Source: Lamellibrachia satsuma (Eukaryota; Annelida; Polychaeta; Sabellida; Siboglinidae). From it: a stretch of 64,000 bases of DNA. The DNA is taken from assembly GCA_033239005.1 (NCBI GenBank), contig BSQZ01000009.1:1373752-1437751 (forward strand), given 5' to 3'. Of this stretch, positions 11,274 through 21,874 are shown piece by piece (positions within the stretch are counted from its first letter, which is position 1; each line of letters opens with the position of its first letter). A model generated the notes under the pieces. It ran no database searches and was not told where the DNA came from. It saw only the letters and a list, made by a program, of their open reading frames with translations. The position numbers and the translations under genes are program-made.

Positions 11274-12158
11274 GTGACAACTCATGCAGTCGTTGACAAC
11301 TGGGAGCTGGTGTTGCCTGACGCAGAGAACGAGGAAGACTCAGCTGTCATCGAGGACGAGGAGGATGTGCATGCTTGCTGTTATCAGCAGATGGACAGCC
11401 ATGCCGCATGTGGACTGTCAAGGAACAACAGAAAAGTGGTTGAGTTGTTGTGCCAACTCAAGCATGAGCTTGAGTTGGAGCGCCTGGAGAAGTGTTCCAA
11501 GCATGAGCTTGAGTTGGAGCGCATGGAGAAGTGTTCCAAGCATGAGCTTGAGTTGGAGCGCCTGGAGAAGTGTTCCAAGCATGAGCTTGAGTTGGAGTGC
11601 CTGGAGAAGTGTTCCAAGCATGAGCTTGAGTTGGAGTGCCTGGAGAAGTGTTCCAAGCATGAGCTTGAGTTGGAGAGCCTGGAGAAGTGTTCCAAGCATG
11701 AGCTTGAGTTGGAGTGCCTGGAGAAGTGTTCCAAGCATGAGCTTGAGTTGGAGTGCCTGGAGAAGTGTTCCAAGCATGAGCTTGAGTTGTAGCGCCTGGA
11801 GAAGTGTTCCAAGCATGAGCTTGAGTTGGAGTGCCTGGAGAAGTGTTCCAAGCATGAGCTTGAGTTGTAGCGCCTGGAGAAGTGTTCCAAGCATGAGCTT
11901 GAGTTGGAGCACCTGGAGAAATGTTCCAAGCATGAGCTTGAGTTGGAGCGCCTGGAGAAGTGTTCCAAGCATGAGCTTGAGTTGGAGTGCCTGGAGAAGT
12001 GTTCCAAGCATGAGCTTGAGTTGGAGCGCCTGGAGAAGTGTTCCCAGCATGAGCTTGAGTTGGAGCGCCTGGAGAAGTGTTCCAAGCATGAGCTTGAGCG
12101 CCTGGAGAAGTGTTCCAAGCAGATGGCCATTGGTGACTTCTTCTGCAAGAAGCAGTGA
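11274..12158 (+). pseudogene. Coiled-coil C-terminal frame of the Tigger element
   Basis: Frame 3 opens with an acidic stretch (ELVLPDAENEEDSAVIEDEE), as in Tigger and jerky C-termini, then enters 17 units of KHELELERLEKCS and ends FFCKKQ-stop at 12158. The repeat is heptad-like, with Leu spaced for a coiled coil and one Cys per unit, so a long dimerising helix is inferred. Two in-frame TAG codons occur inside the array (at about 11790 and 11867), both at the same Glu position of the unit (GAG to TAG). Other frames over the array are also open, on both strands, because the repeat lacks stops; those are shadows. Splicing from the upstream transposase is inferred. Confidence 0.7.
11460..12116. 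repeat. 39-bp coding minisatellite, 16 full units plus one of 33 bp
   Basis: The unit is exactly 39 bases (13 codons), beginning AAGCATGAGCTTGAGTTGGA. Units differ mainly at one codon (CGC, TGC or AGC) and at the Glu/stop codon. The length being a multiple of three keeps the frame through copy-number changes. Confidence 0.97.
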
Positions 12159-12429
12159 GATTTGATGCGGGACACTGGACGAGAAGTGTAGTTTGATGCT
12201 GGACACTGCAGATAGTCACTGTGGACGAATGGTGTAGTTAGATGTAGGACACTGCACTGTATATATATTTCTGCACGTTTTATGCACTGTATATATGTTG
12301 TTTAGTTTTACTGAAGTTCTACCTGCGTTTTTGATGTACAAATGACTTGTTTTTCTTTATAGGGCTGATACGTCAAAATAGCTCAACCCCTCACGAGAGT
12401 GGGTTGTCTTAAATGAGGGGTTCTACTGT

Positions 12430-12620
12430 ATATGAAATGAACATATCGGTGAACAAAATAAAGTTTCTGGAATGAATAGTGGAGGGGTTGTTGGTGTTGG
12501 TGTTACTTTTGACCGTCATTAAAAATTCTGCTTATATCGTGTTGGTCCTGTAGCAACCAATTCATTCGTGTTAACCAAAATAACTTGTGGGATCATTAGT
12601 GACACTGTCAGTTGTAATGA

Positions 12621-12624
<4 letters not shown>
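12430..12624. other. No gene seen
   Basis: Short spacer between the Tigger element and the AT tract. Its end, CAGTTGTAATGAGTAC, is mirrored by TACTCATTACAACTG at 14121-14136. Confidence 0.4.

Positions 12625-12678
<54 letters not shown>
12625..12678. repeat. (AT)n microsatellite
   Basis: A pure AT dinucleotide run that forms the insertion target of the hAT element next to it. Confidence 0.97.
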
Positions 12679-12680
<2 letters not shown>

Positions 12681-14036
12681 TAGTGCCCTGCGCGGGCTTT
12701 GGGTCCAAGCCCGGCTCGGCCCGCCTCTACATAATTTCGCGGGCCGGGCCGGGCCTGGGCCTACATACTGCAGGCCCGGGCCGGGCCTGGGCTGAAAACA
12801 ATTTAAACACAACGGGCTTGGGCCGGGCCTAGTGTGAGCGGGCCGGGTCGGGCCTGGGCTTGGACATAATAAAAATATTCATACAAAACACCGATTATTA
12901 ATTTATTTTTTAATAAAAACTGATTATAAATTGTAATTCCAGTTAATGAATGCTTAAAATCATTTCTTTAGTATTATATAGTTGCAAATTGAGACCTTGC
13001 ATGGAATCTAATGGCCCCATAAGTTCACTTGGCTGGAAGTAGCCAGCCATAAATGTTTACTTTAGAAATATTTGCAGAGGCAATCAAGCCATGATTAACC
13101 ATCAACTTATCACCCTTTGACCCTACCAGTGGACATTCTATTGTCTAGGTCTTCCCTCCAAACATTGCCCACCTGAATGACCTGCCCACTGCCAAGTGCC
13201 CACTAGGCCACTAGCCCACTACCCAGTACCCAACCCAGTTGGTAACTGGTATTTCTCCCCAGTCTTAATTCATTCACACTTGTACTAATTCACACATGTC
13301 TGAACCTGTCTGTCTCAAGCTAGTGACTGCAGGCCTGCTGGAAATGCCACTGGTTGTCAGTGCTAGTGGGTAACATTTAATTGAAATATCATTAAATTAT
13401 GTTAACTTAGTTGAGCTAATTCAATTAACAATATAAATTGGGATTATGGCTTGCATATGGGTTAAGTCAGGGTTAGATAAACAAATCTCCTACCTTAACC
13501 ATAAGCCAATACATTAAAGCCAAATATAACAAATGTTATCATATTTAATAGTAATGACACTAAGAAGTTTTTCTTTATTTTTCTTCAGGATATTCGTAAG
13601 TTTGAAGAACTCATCCAGCACACTACGGAACATCAGCATAAGAGTAGTACTCCACTAAGAGCTAAGGATATTATGCCCCATCTCATATATGTATATATGT
13701 TTTTAATTTAATAAAACAATAAGTCTGTTTTACAGTTTATTTGTTTTTTGCCTTTGTTATAAGATTATAGGTTTATCTTCTCTAAGCTTAGCGGGCTGCG
13801 GGCTTGCGGGCTGCTGGCTTACCCATCTTTGGCCCGCGGGTATGGGCCGGGCCTGGGCCTGAAACTTGCAGGCCGGGCCGGGGCCAAACATTCACGGTCT
13901 GGGTCGGACATGGGCCTAAATTCTAGTTTGCGGGCCTGGGCTGGGCTTTAAAAATTATTGCGGGCCTGGGCCGGGACTCTAACTGCTAATTGCGGGCCGG
14001 GCTTGGGATCAAATTCTAGGCCCGCGCAGGGCACTA
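12681..14036. mobile_element. Non-autonomous hAT element with exact 8-bp target duplication
   Basis: Ends are a perfect inverted repeat of at least 17 bases, TAGTGCCCTGCGCGGGC. The direct repeat ATATACAC flanks both sides (12673-12680 and 14037-14044), the 8-bp duplication typical of hAT. Both subterminal regions, about 150-250 bases each, carry many GGGCCGGGCC and GGCCTGGGCC motifs, like hAT subterminal transposase-binding clusters. No transposase frame is present; the middle is AT-rich and unlike the GC-rich ends. An exon-like segment lies at 13589-13711. Confidence 0.93.
13589..13711 (+). other. Exon-like segment inside the hAT element
   Basis: A polypyrimidine tract and AG (TTTTCTTTATTTTTCTTCAG, ending 13588) precede a 40-codon open stretch starting DIRKFEELIQH. 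This could be a captured host exon or the last exon of a deleted transposase. No domain was recognised. Confidence 0.3.
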
Positions 14037-14069
14037 ATATACACACACTCATTACAAGTAAAGTAATGA

Positions 14070-14070
<1 letters not shown>

Positions 14071-14124
<54 letters not shown>
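14071..14124. repeat. (AT)n microsatellite
   Basis: A pure AT run flanked by inverted words: GTAATGAGTAT on the left and ATACTCATTAC on the right. Confidence 0.97.
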
Positions 14125-14125
<1 letters not shown>

Positions 14126-14348
14126 TCATTACAACTGTGGGGACAGTTTTACTTTGCTGCTTTCAAGATGTTCTGGTTTATGATCTTTCATTGACTTTGA
14201 TCATGCGATCTCAGCCAGTCTAGTTCTCTTTGGTTTTGAAGACACTTGTTGCCTTCCTGCAGATCTCTGTCGAGGGCAGTTGGGAGTGTTGTTCACGGTT
14301 GCCCTCGCCAGCAAGCAACATCAGCGGATGTGAAATACTGGTCTATGG

Positions 14349-14349
<1 letters not shown>

Positions 14350-14391
<42 letters not shown>
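14350..14391. repeat. (AT)n microsatellite
   Basis: The AT run is followed by ATCACTAAAGTTATTTGGCA. A close relative, ATCACTAAAGTTACCTGACA, with AATAACCAT after it, lies near 22210, so the run sits inside a dispersed repeat. Confidence 0.9.
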
Positions 14392-14395
<4 letters not shown>

Positions 14396-14721
14396 TAAAG
14401 TTATTTGGCAATAACCATTCATAAGTGTAACACTATGACGTTTTGTGATGAAACCTAACATCACGTGACATCGTGCATGGGTTCATTTTGGAAAATACCG
14501 CCCACTAGTCAGTAATTATGATGAACAACTGTACTCATAATCAATTAATTGGAGCATATTTCTTCTGCTTCTTGACACCAACGTGCAGATGGCATGTCAT
14601 GGAATAAACATGTGAAACGGTTAGTGTGTGTGTGTTTTAAATCATAAGTTATTTATTTCCGATAGGCGATAGGGAACCGACGTTAGAACTTAGGTTAACG
14701 TCTTAGCGTAAGGCTGTCTTA

Positions 14722-17336
14722 GGTAAAGGTGCATTAACCTGGCCGAAATTATTAACGCTATTAAATGACATGTTTACCTAATTTTTTCAATGCTAATGTG
14801 TTCTTTGCATTACTCCCCATCAGATCAGGTACAAAACGGATGCATATTTGTAAAAGATATTGTGTTTGAGCGCACTTTTAGTGTCCAAAACAATGCTATA
14901 ATGGACAAAAGCCGATGTTGTTAATATGGCAATCATCCGAAATGTGCTGTAACAATATCACGGTGGCATCAGAAATGGAAAGGCGATTTCACTGACAAAT
15001 ATTTCGTACCGCAGTATAAAAAAATACGAAAAATAGAAGAAAAAGTGCAATTTAATGTTACGAAAAACTCTAAAAATACAAATTAATGTTAAAAAGCCAC
15101 AAAAAATCGAACCGGGCAGGTGATTTCCCTGACAAATATCTTGTACGCAGTCTAAGAAGAAGAAAATAGAGTTCAATTTAATTTAGAAAATCCCAAAAAA
15201 ATCCACCAACAAATATCTCGAAAAAAAAATAAAATAATCGCACATCTATAAAAAAATAATTAAAAGTTCACAGATCGTGCAAACATCTTTAAATCTTACT
15301 CATAAACAAGTGTCTTGTTTGCCCAAATCATACAATTAAGTAATAACTAATTCTTCAGGGGACATTGTTCACACCCAATGTAGCAATTCTTTTGTGAAAG
15401 TATGGTTGGCTCTGAAAAGAGCCGTTTTGTGTCCTCTAGAGACTGCAGGGCGAAGTTCACTGTTAGTGTGCATTTGTTCATGGGTATTGGTCGTGCATGC
15501 ACATTAGCAGTGACGAGAATGCTATATCGCATTCAGCACGCACACATATTTGTGAAAATACCCCAAAACGGTGTGCGGGAATGAGAATATGTGACTGCGC
15601 TAATTCGGCGGGAGCTGAGTAGCGCGCAAACCAACGAGTATTTCAATTACGTCGGCATTATAATTTCAGATATATTTTTCGACTGCAATCGGCGACCCTA
15701 CAAGTACGAGAGACATAGAGCGAGATACACTTCCACGATGGCTGGTCGACCAGCGAACGTTACGCACATTGTGCCGCCGAATACGAGTTTGACGGTTCAA
15801 GCGGTGTCAGTGGAGGAGTTGGGTCCGCTCCAGCTCGGCTTGATGCTCCAGGACAACATTAAGCTTCTGGTTGAGTGGCTGGCTCGCCGACGACTGCTGC
15901 GCAACACTCACCAGTGTATTTGTTGCGGGATCGACTGCACTCTCGTCGCGCAGCGAGATGTCGCCAATGGGTTCCTATGGAAGTGTCAACCGCGGCAGAG
16001 TAAACATCGGTGGATAGGTTTTTGGCGCAGTATAGAAAGAGAGCGGCCTCTGCAGGATGCAGTTGGTGCCGGACTCTGGCTACTACCCAGCACCCACATC
16101 ATGTCGGATGGGTGGCCGGCATACCATAACCTGGACCAACTCAACGGCGGCGTCTATCTCAATGACGTGGTGATCCACGAGCAGAATTTCGTTGATCCTC
16201 TAAATACCAAGATCCATACTCAGAATGTAGAAAACATGTGGATGAGAGCAACGAGGAAACTACGGAGACAGTTCGGCACGCCGCGACCTCTGTTCGTCAT
16301 TTACTTGCAAGAGTTCCTGTGGATGCAGCAGCACAGGAACTGCCAATGACGTCTCTCGTTACTGCTAATGTGCATTCGCGACCAATACCCATGAACAAAT
16401 GCACACTAACAGTGAACTTCACCCAGCAGTCGCCAGAAGATACGAAACGGCTCTTTTAAGAGCCAACCATACTTTCACAAAAGAGTTGCTACAATGGATG
16501 TGAACGATGTATAGGTTTGAATAATTCTCTTGTAGATATCAATTTAACGAAAATATCTCGATAAATTTGGTCCTTGAAATTCACGATGGCTGCAGTTTCC
16601 AAAACGACAGCATCTTTTTGTAGTGAAATGTCCAATTTTCCTCATGATACGGTCCAAACATTAGTAGTGTAAAAAATAAACACTTCAATGTCCCCTGAAG
16701 AATTAATTATTACTTAATTGTATGATTTGGGCAAACAAGACACTTGTTTATGAGTAAGATATAAAGACATTTGCACGATCGGTGAACTTTTAATTATTAT
16801 TTTTATATATGTGCGATGTCTTTGTTTTTTTACATTATCTTATATTTTTGTCGAAATATTTGTCGGTGGATTTTAAAAATTAAATTGAACTCTATTTTCT
16901 TCTTCTTAGAGACTGCGTACAAGATATTTGTCAGTGAAATCACCTGTCCTGTTCGGGCTTTTTAACATTAATTTGTCGATTTCTAAAGTTTTTCGTAACA
17001 TTAAATTGCACTTTTTCTTCTATTTTTCATATTTTTTTATACTGCGGTACGAAATATTTGTCAGTGAAATCGCCTTTCCGTTTCTGATGCCACTGTGATA
17101 TTGTTACAGCACATTTTGGATGATCGCCATATTAACAACACAGGCTATTGTCGGTATAGCATTGTTTTGGGCACTAAAAGTGTGCTCAAACACAATATCT
17201 TTTACAAATATACATCCGTTTTTTTACCTGATGCGATGGGGAGTGATGCAAAGAACACATTGGCATTGAAAAAATTAGGTAATAATTTCATTTAATAGCG
17301 TTAATAATTTCGGCCAGGTTAATGCACCTTTTACCA
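14722..17336 (+). mobile_element. Merlin (IS1016/ISXO2-like) element with long inverted arms
   Basis: Left and right arms (14722 to about 15530, and about 16350 to 17336) are reverse complements with moderate divergence. They start GGTAAAGGTGCATTAACC and end GGTTAATGCACCTTTTACC(A). TGTCTTA flanks both sides (14715-14721 and 17337-17343), with an imperfect eighth base, consistent with the 8-9 bp Merlin duplication. Between the arms lies one transposase frame of ISXO2 type. The arms are far longer than typical 20-150 bp Merlin ends. About 170 bases around 16510-16680 of the right arm have no counterpart on the left, so one arm gained or lost sequence. Confidence 0.87.
15738..16349 (+). pseudogene. 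Merlin-type (ISXO2-like) DDE transposase, internally deleted
   Basis: The likely start is MAGRPANVTHIV at 15738, inside an open frame beginning 15591. Visible parts: an N-terminal zinc-finger-like motif (CICCGID), the run RRDVxxGFLWKC-like around residue 80, then the catalytic C-terminal half with MSDGWPAYHNL (Asp), VIHEQNFVDP and HTQNVENMWMRATRKLR (Glu). The segment between WKCQPRQSKHR and the MSDGW block is too short: the second zinc pair and the first catalytic Asp, normally in an EIDES-like motif, are missing. The reading frame survived the deletion. Length is 203 residues against roughly 270-330 for full family members. The product, if made, could bind DNA but should not cleave it. Confidence 0.85.
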
Positions 17337-17343
17337 TGTCTTA

Positions 17344-19640
17344 GCCTAGCCCTATGCTAGGGTAGCTCTGCCTCAGGCTCTGGACAGCCGCCTCTGTGTT
17401 TGTGTAGTGAGGCGGCAACGCTAACGATGCCCAATTTTAAGACTATCGCGGCTCTAGCCTAGGGCTGGGTAGTCATTTTCATGATTCTAGTCCCATCAGG
17501 AATGAAATACATTTATCACACAAAACTAACGTTGAGGTACATGGCTCACGGGCGTGGAACCTCGTGCGGGAAATAACTCTATCATCGCCCAAAGACCATG
17601 TAACAGCCCGAGTTACACTGACAGGCTAACCAATTATCAAAGTGGCCACGTAATTCTTTGTATTTTATGCAATATTATATCAACCGCTAAGATCTGTGTT
17701 CTGAACGCAGAAAACTACCAACCTTATGAAAGGCAGATATTGTATTTCTGAGATGTCTCAAATATGGCGCGCACCTAGCGATTACTTGTCGTGTTGGTAT
17801 CATTCACCAGGTGGCGTTGCGAAAGAACCAGTCGTTGGTTAATCGAAGCTAGTCGTTGGTTTACCGTTGGTTCCGTGCGCACATTCCATGGAGATAATAA
17901 TAATGAAGTGGAATTTCAGTATAAGTACTCTCCATGTAAAGAACATCCGCTTAAAAGGAGCTAACGGCAAACAGAAGTCATGAGTGTGGGCCTATGTATA
18001 CCTATAACAATTACTAAAACAATCATTTGCAAGTACAATCACGAATATCACGCCAGTGAAACTAGGAAAACTTTGTTGAACACACGTCACATTAATGTCA
18101 TGGGCCGCGCCATACAGTTAGATAACACTACATCACTAGTGCTTGTAATCTGACAATATGCGTTCACCAAATCAAAATCTATTTGTAAACATCTAGTCCA
18201 GGTAGTCCTAAATTTGCCAGTAGGGTATGACCACTGTACGTATAGTGGTGTGGTGTGGTGTGTTTGCACACAGGTCTGTGTGATGCGTCTAGTGTTGCAG
18301 TTTAATGGGCAGTTTGTAGCGCTTGCTTCATACTCTCGCTTCCAGCTGCAACCACGAGATAGCTCGTGGGATTGAAAAGGTACACAGACAATTAATTAAA
18401 ACTCTAGCACAACATACCTCCTTGTAGTGCACTGCGAATACTGGGCACCTTGCGGCCTCATGCTAATGTGCTGGAGATCGGGGAGCAGGTTGGAATCCCT
18501 GAGGTGCAGTGTGCAGGTCCCACCGGCGTGTGGAGTGTGGATACGTCCCAGCACTCACCATTCCAATTCCCATCTATGGGCAAATGTATAACGGAGCAAA
18601 AAACAAAAAAAAATCCGAAATGGGGCCCCGAAGTCGGTTTGATGTCAACCATGCCATCATTCTGGCAGCTCAGGCAGCCTCACTGGTGCTAAATGTACTG
18701 CTTTGTGTTTCTTTGAACTACACCAGTGAAGCCTGGGAGGATTCTGACGACTGGGCAACCAGGATCTCCTCACGTTTCGCCCAAGCCAACGCCCTGGAGA
18801 GGACACAACAGTTTCGCTGATCTGCGGAAGCACAACACGGGAGGCAGCAATTACGAGTTATATGCCCAATTCAACTGGCTTAGGGAACGGGCACCACGGA
18901 TTGCCTCCGACGGTGAGAGAGATCATCGTGTCCCACTGGTCAGCTATCGCCTGCCTCAAGCTGGGCAGCCTGCGGCCAATAAGGGGCTGACCCGCCACAG
19001 TCCGCCATGGGTGTTTTTGAGCTTAATTAGAGCATCTGCTCGACAATTAAGTGGCTCGACAACATCACACTATAGGCAATCCAAAGAGAATAAAGAAGAT
19101 GCCAGCTCTTCGACTAACAAGCTGGAATGTCATCATGCGTGTTTCGTAATGTCACAAATGCTTTGTAAACCAATTTAACAACAAGTTAAAACAACGTACG
19201 CTTGCTCTCAACATACTGCAACATGTCCTAATTTCCCACTTAGACTTGATTCGGTCCTGTGCTAATGATGTTGTTCAATTAACAAGTCGTTAGATTGTAC
19301 TAGATTGCTGGATTAAGACGCCAAATTGTAATTTTTTATTTGTTTCATATCTAGTATTATTAACATAATTGCCAACTTGCAGCATCATTCCATGACAAGA
19401 TTAGTATACGCAATCATGGGTGGTTCTCGCAATAAGCCCCTTGGGGTTTCCAGAGAATTTCCTGAGTTACTAAATCAAATTATTTATGACCATACCTGTA
19501 ACAACATTGTAAATGAGTAACCAAATAAACTCACATTGATTGATTGACCATTAAACCTATCATTTATGTTACCCGGTTGAGTGTGTTGGCTATACACCGA
19601 AGTATGTGGACTTTATTAAGTGGCGCTGCATTATGCTGGG
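17344..19640. other. No gene identified; unassigned open frames at 18450-19180
   Basis: Frames at 18450-18692, 18509-18820 and 18726-19178 overlap and have less AT than their surroundings. The part starting near 18641 (SRFDVNHAIILAAQAA) is the most protein-like, but I recognise no domain. They could be the 5' part of an unknown retroelement. The rest of the interval has nothing I can support. Confidence 0.35.
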
Positions 19641-19701
19641 GAGGCAGTGTTCTAACTATGTGATGCAGTAGCGGTTGTCACTGATGAGGGCGTGAGGATG
19701 T

Positions 19702-19994
19702 GGGGCGCGGTAGCGTACGTAGCGGTTAGAACGTCGAGAGAACCCGAGTTTCGAAATTTTGGCGATTTCGTTCATCCCACGTTGCCACAGTTCACTCAGC
19801 TGTATAAATGAGTACCTGGCTACAAATAGAGCTGGATATCTGAACGAATAGTCTTCGCGCAATAATTGCAGCGTGGCAGAATGCTTCACAGAAAAGACGA
19901 AGATGGCGTTGTAATGAACATATCTGCCAGGGGGTGAAGTGTAAAGCGCTTTGAGCAGTCCCGATGACTGGACACTGCGCTATATAAGAACGTA
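19702..19994 (+). mobile_element. tRNA-derived SINE, copy 1
   Basis: The head GGGGCGCGGTAGCGTACG, with GGTTAGAACGTCGAGAG, resembles a tRNA 5' half with an A box, and GAGTTTCGAAAT sits where the B box would be. The body includes CAGGGGGTGAAGTGTAAAGC and GCGCTTTGAGCAGTCC. It ends GCGCTATATAAGAACGTA. The same element is inverted at 46929-47261, where a target duplication defines its ends. Transcription would be by RNA polymerase III if the boxes were intact; here the B box is degraded. Confidence 0.78.
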
Positions 19995-20469
19995 CATTTG
20001 CTTTTGTCACTGATGATAGTTTGCAGCATATTTTATGTCCAGGCCCAACAACAAGCTGGGGAAACAACAATTGGCAACGAACTGTAACTTTCAAAACAAG
20101 AACCGCGAGATTAATTCGCAAATTGTTCAGAAGTGTTTACTGGCAAAAATACGTGATAACGGACTGAATGAAGCCAACATAACACTGGGACAGTTGCTTA
20201 CTTAAGTTATTTAGCAGCAGTCCAAGATTATGTGTAACACAGCTTCTGTAGCTGATAAATCTGTCAATGCAGTATTTCACGATGAACACCGTCAGCTTTT
20301 CCAATACGAATACGAACACATAACTATATTATTAAGTTGGTGAAGGTAGGAACAAGCCACTGTTCTACTGAGTGTGTACCAAAACGAGCCTGCTAGAACT
20401 AATTTCGAACATTTGCATCAACCACCCCTAATATCGACCACGTCGCTCCATACACCATTCAACACCGCC
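19995..20469. other. No gene seen
   Basis: Non-coding sequence between the SINE and the LINE ORF1 fragment. Confidence 0.4.
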
Positions 20470-20943
20470 ATGTCGCCCAAACAACGAAAAGACAATAGAT
20501 CAGACACCGAACCAGTTGCCAACGTAAGCACGGCAGACATTGATATCAACGTGATCTTACAAATTATATCCCTAATGGAAGATAACATAATTACCAAAAA
20601 ACAATCCTGTTCCCCCAGGATCTGGTCGAAAAAATCGACACACTACATCAAGAATTAGCCAGCCTCACTGCACAATTATCTGACAAAAACGACAAAATAG
20701 TGCATTTAGAAAATAAAGAAGAAACTCTCGAGGATGAACTTGACTCGATGCAGTAGAACTCGAGACGGCCAAATCTGCGCATCCAGGCGATAGACGAATA
20801 TATCTGTGGTGAAAACCTGGAGGAGAAACTTATAGATATCGTAAACAACAAAATGCACGTAACTCCACCAATCGCACGTAATGACCTGGAACGATGCCAC
20901 CGACCCGGACGCCTAGTCGACGGCCAGACAAAGCCGAGAACCA
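20470..20943 (+). pseudogene. LINE ORF1 fragment (L1/Tx1-like nucleic-acid-binding protein)
   Basis: The frame starts MSPKQRKDNRSD at 20470, shifts near 20630, and continues as a coiled coil (ELASLTAQLSDKNDKIVHLE). A stop at 20754-20756 sits where the family has the sequence leading into NSRRPNLRIQAI, the start of the RRM-like domain. It then reads ENLEEKLIDIVNNKM and ERCHRPGR. This coiled-coil plus SRRxNLRI plus RxHRxGR layout is that of L1-type ORF1 proteins, which bind LINE RNA. It ends abruptly near 20943, next to a minus-strand RTE-like LINE, so ORF2 is absent. Confidence 0.72.
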
Positions 20944-21019
20944 CTTGTTCACATCCGCAGCGAGCGCTGCCGCTGTAGAGATTCTGTGTGTCGTGCCAGG
21001 GGCGGATTCAAAGACCTCA

Positions 21020-21745
21020 ATAAAACGTTTGACCTTGACCTATCCCGTAACCGTCTGTGGTCGTTGGGGCACCTCTGACGATAATCGCACAACTTGTTTC
21101 CACCTTTGCCGGTCTTTTGTTGCCATTTGTGATTCGTAGAAGTCGAGGCCTATCCATTATCTGATGTTGTCATTCCAGTTCTTTTTCTGCCTGCCTCTCA
21201 TTCTTTTCCCTCTCACTGTGCCTTGCATGATGGTTTTTGCCAGGCCAGTAGATCTTGTGACGTGTCCATACCATCTTAGTTTGCGTCTTCTGACTGTGGT
21301 CAGGATGTCTTCGTGTTGTCCGATGTTTCGACTGATTATCTTTTTGACTTCTTCATTGGTGATATGGCCTGTGTAAGAGATGCGCAAGATGTTTCGGTTA
21401 CTTTTCATCTCCAAAGCTTGTATTCTTCTTTTTAATTCTGTTGTTAAGGTCCATGTCTCGCAAGCGTATAGTCAGATCGATATGACAAGTGCACGCATCA
21501 GTCTTATTTAGTTTTTCAGGGTGGTGTTGTTGTTTTTCCGCATTGGTTTTAGTCTTGCCATTGCAGCTGAAGTTTGTGCAATTCTTGACAGGATTTCTGA
21601 TTTTGATCCTTCATCTGATAGCGTTGCACCGAGATATTTGAAGTTAGCGGCGTTTTTAGTTCTTTCCCATTGACGACTATCCGTTCTTGTGTGCCATTTG
21701 AGTTGTTAGTCAAGAGCTTCGAAAACCGCATTGTCGAGTATGGGA
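21020..21745 (-). pseudogene. RTE-like LINE, 3' end of the reverse transcriptase ORF
   Basis: On the minus strand the text has RIVVNGKELKT, then after frame changes LEMKSNRNILRISYTGHITN, RRRKLRWYGHVTRS and GKRMRGRQKKNW. These are the post-RT C-terminal motifs of RTE-type and related single-ORF LINEs. RT motifs themselves are absent, so this is a 5'-truncated copy as produced by incomplete target-primed reverse transcription. At least one frameshift lies between 21414 and 21549. It abuts the plus-strand ORF1 fragment, and the two are unrelated. Confidence 0.82.
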
Positions 21746-21858
21746 AAATCTATGCTCCCGGATTCACCGCCAGAGTTCGGGGTTCAATGATTTGCCTTAT
21801 TCCGGTGTAATGACCTGACCATGTAGTCCTAAATAAATACGTTTTAGTGCATCACATT

Positions 21859-21874
21859 TGGCGACGAGGATGAC
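21859..21874 (+). promoter_or_regulatory. Gypsy-type LTR end and primer-binding-like site
   Basis: TGGCGACGAGGATGAC follows ATCACA (a possible LTR end in CA). TGGCGACGAGGATG directly after a 5' LTR is common in invertebrate gypsy elements. The 5' LTR itself is not delimited, and gag and most of RT are missing before 22350, so this may or may not belong to the gypsy element downstream. Confidence 0.45.

Larger units (their letters stand above)
9663..12428 (+). mobile_element. Tigger/pogo element, complete ends, 2.77 kb
   Basis: The element starts CAGTAGAACCCTAGATGA and ends GAGGGGTTCTACTG, giving an inverted repeat of CAGTAGAACCCC. TA flanks both sides (9661-9662 and 12429-12430), the duplication expected of Tc1/mariner-pogo elements. 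The terminal sequence and the CGACCACC motif just inside match Tigger-type ends. It holds a CENP-B/DDE transposase relic (9895-10922) and a repeat-rich second frame (11274-12158). Both ends are intact but the transposase is dead, so only trans-mobilisation could move it. Confidence 0.92.

Noticed and set aside
11384..12219. Long open frames on the minus strand and other plus frames (253-293 codons)
   Set aside because: They are produced by the stop-poor 39-bp repeat; only frame 3 continues a Tigger-like acidic region and ends with the element's coding text.
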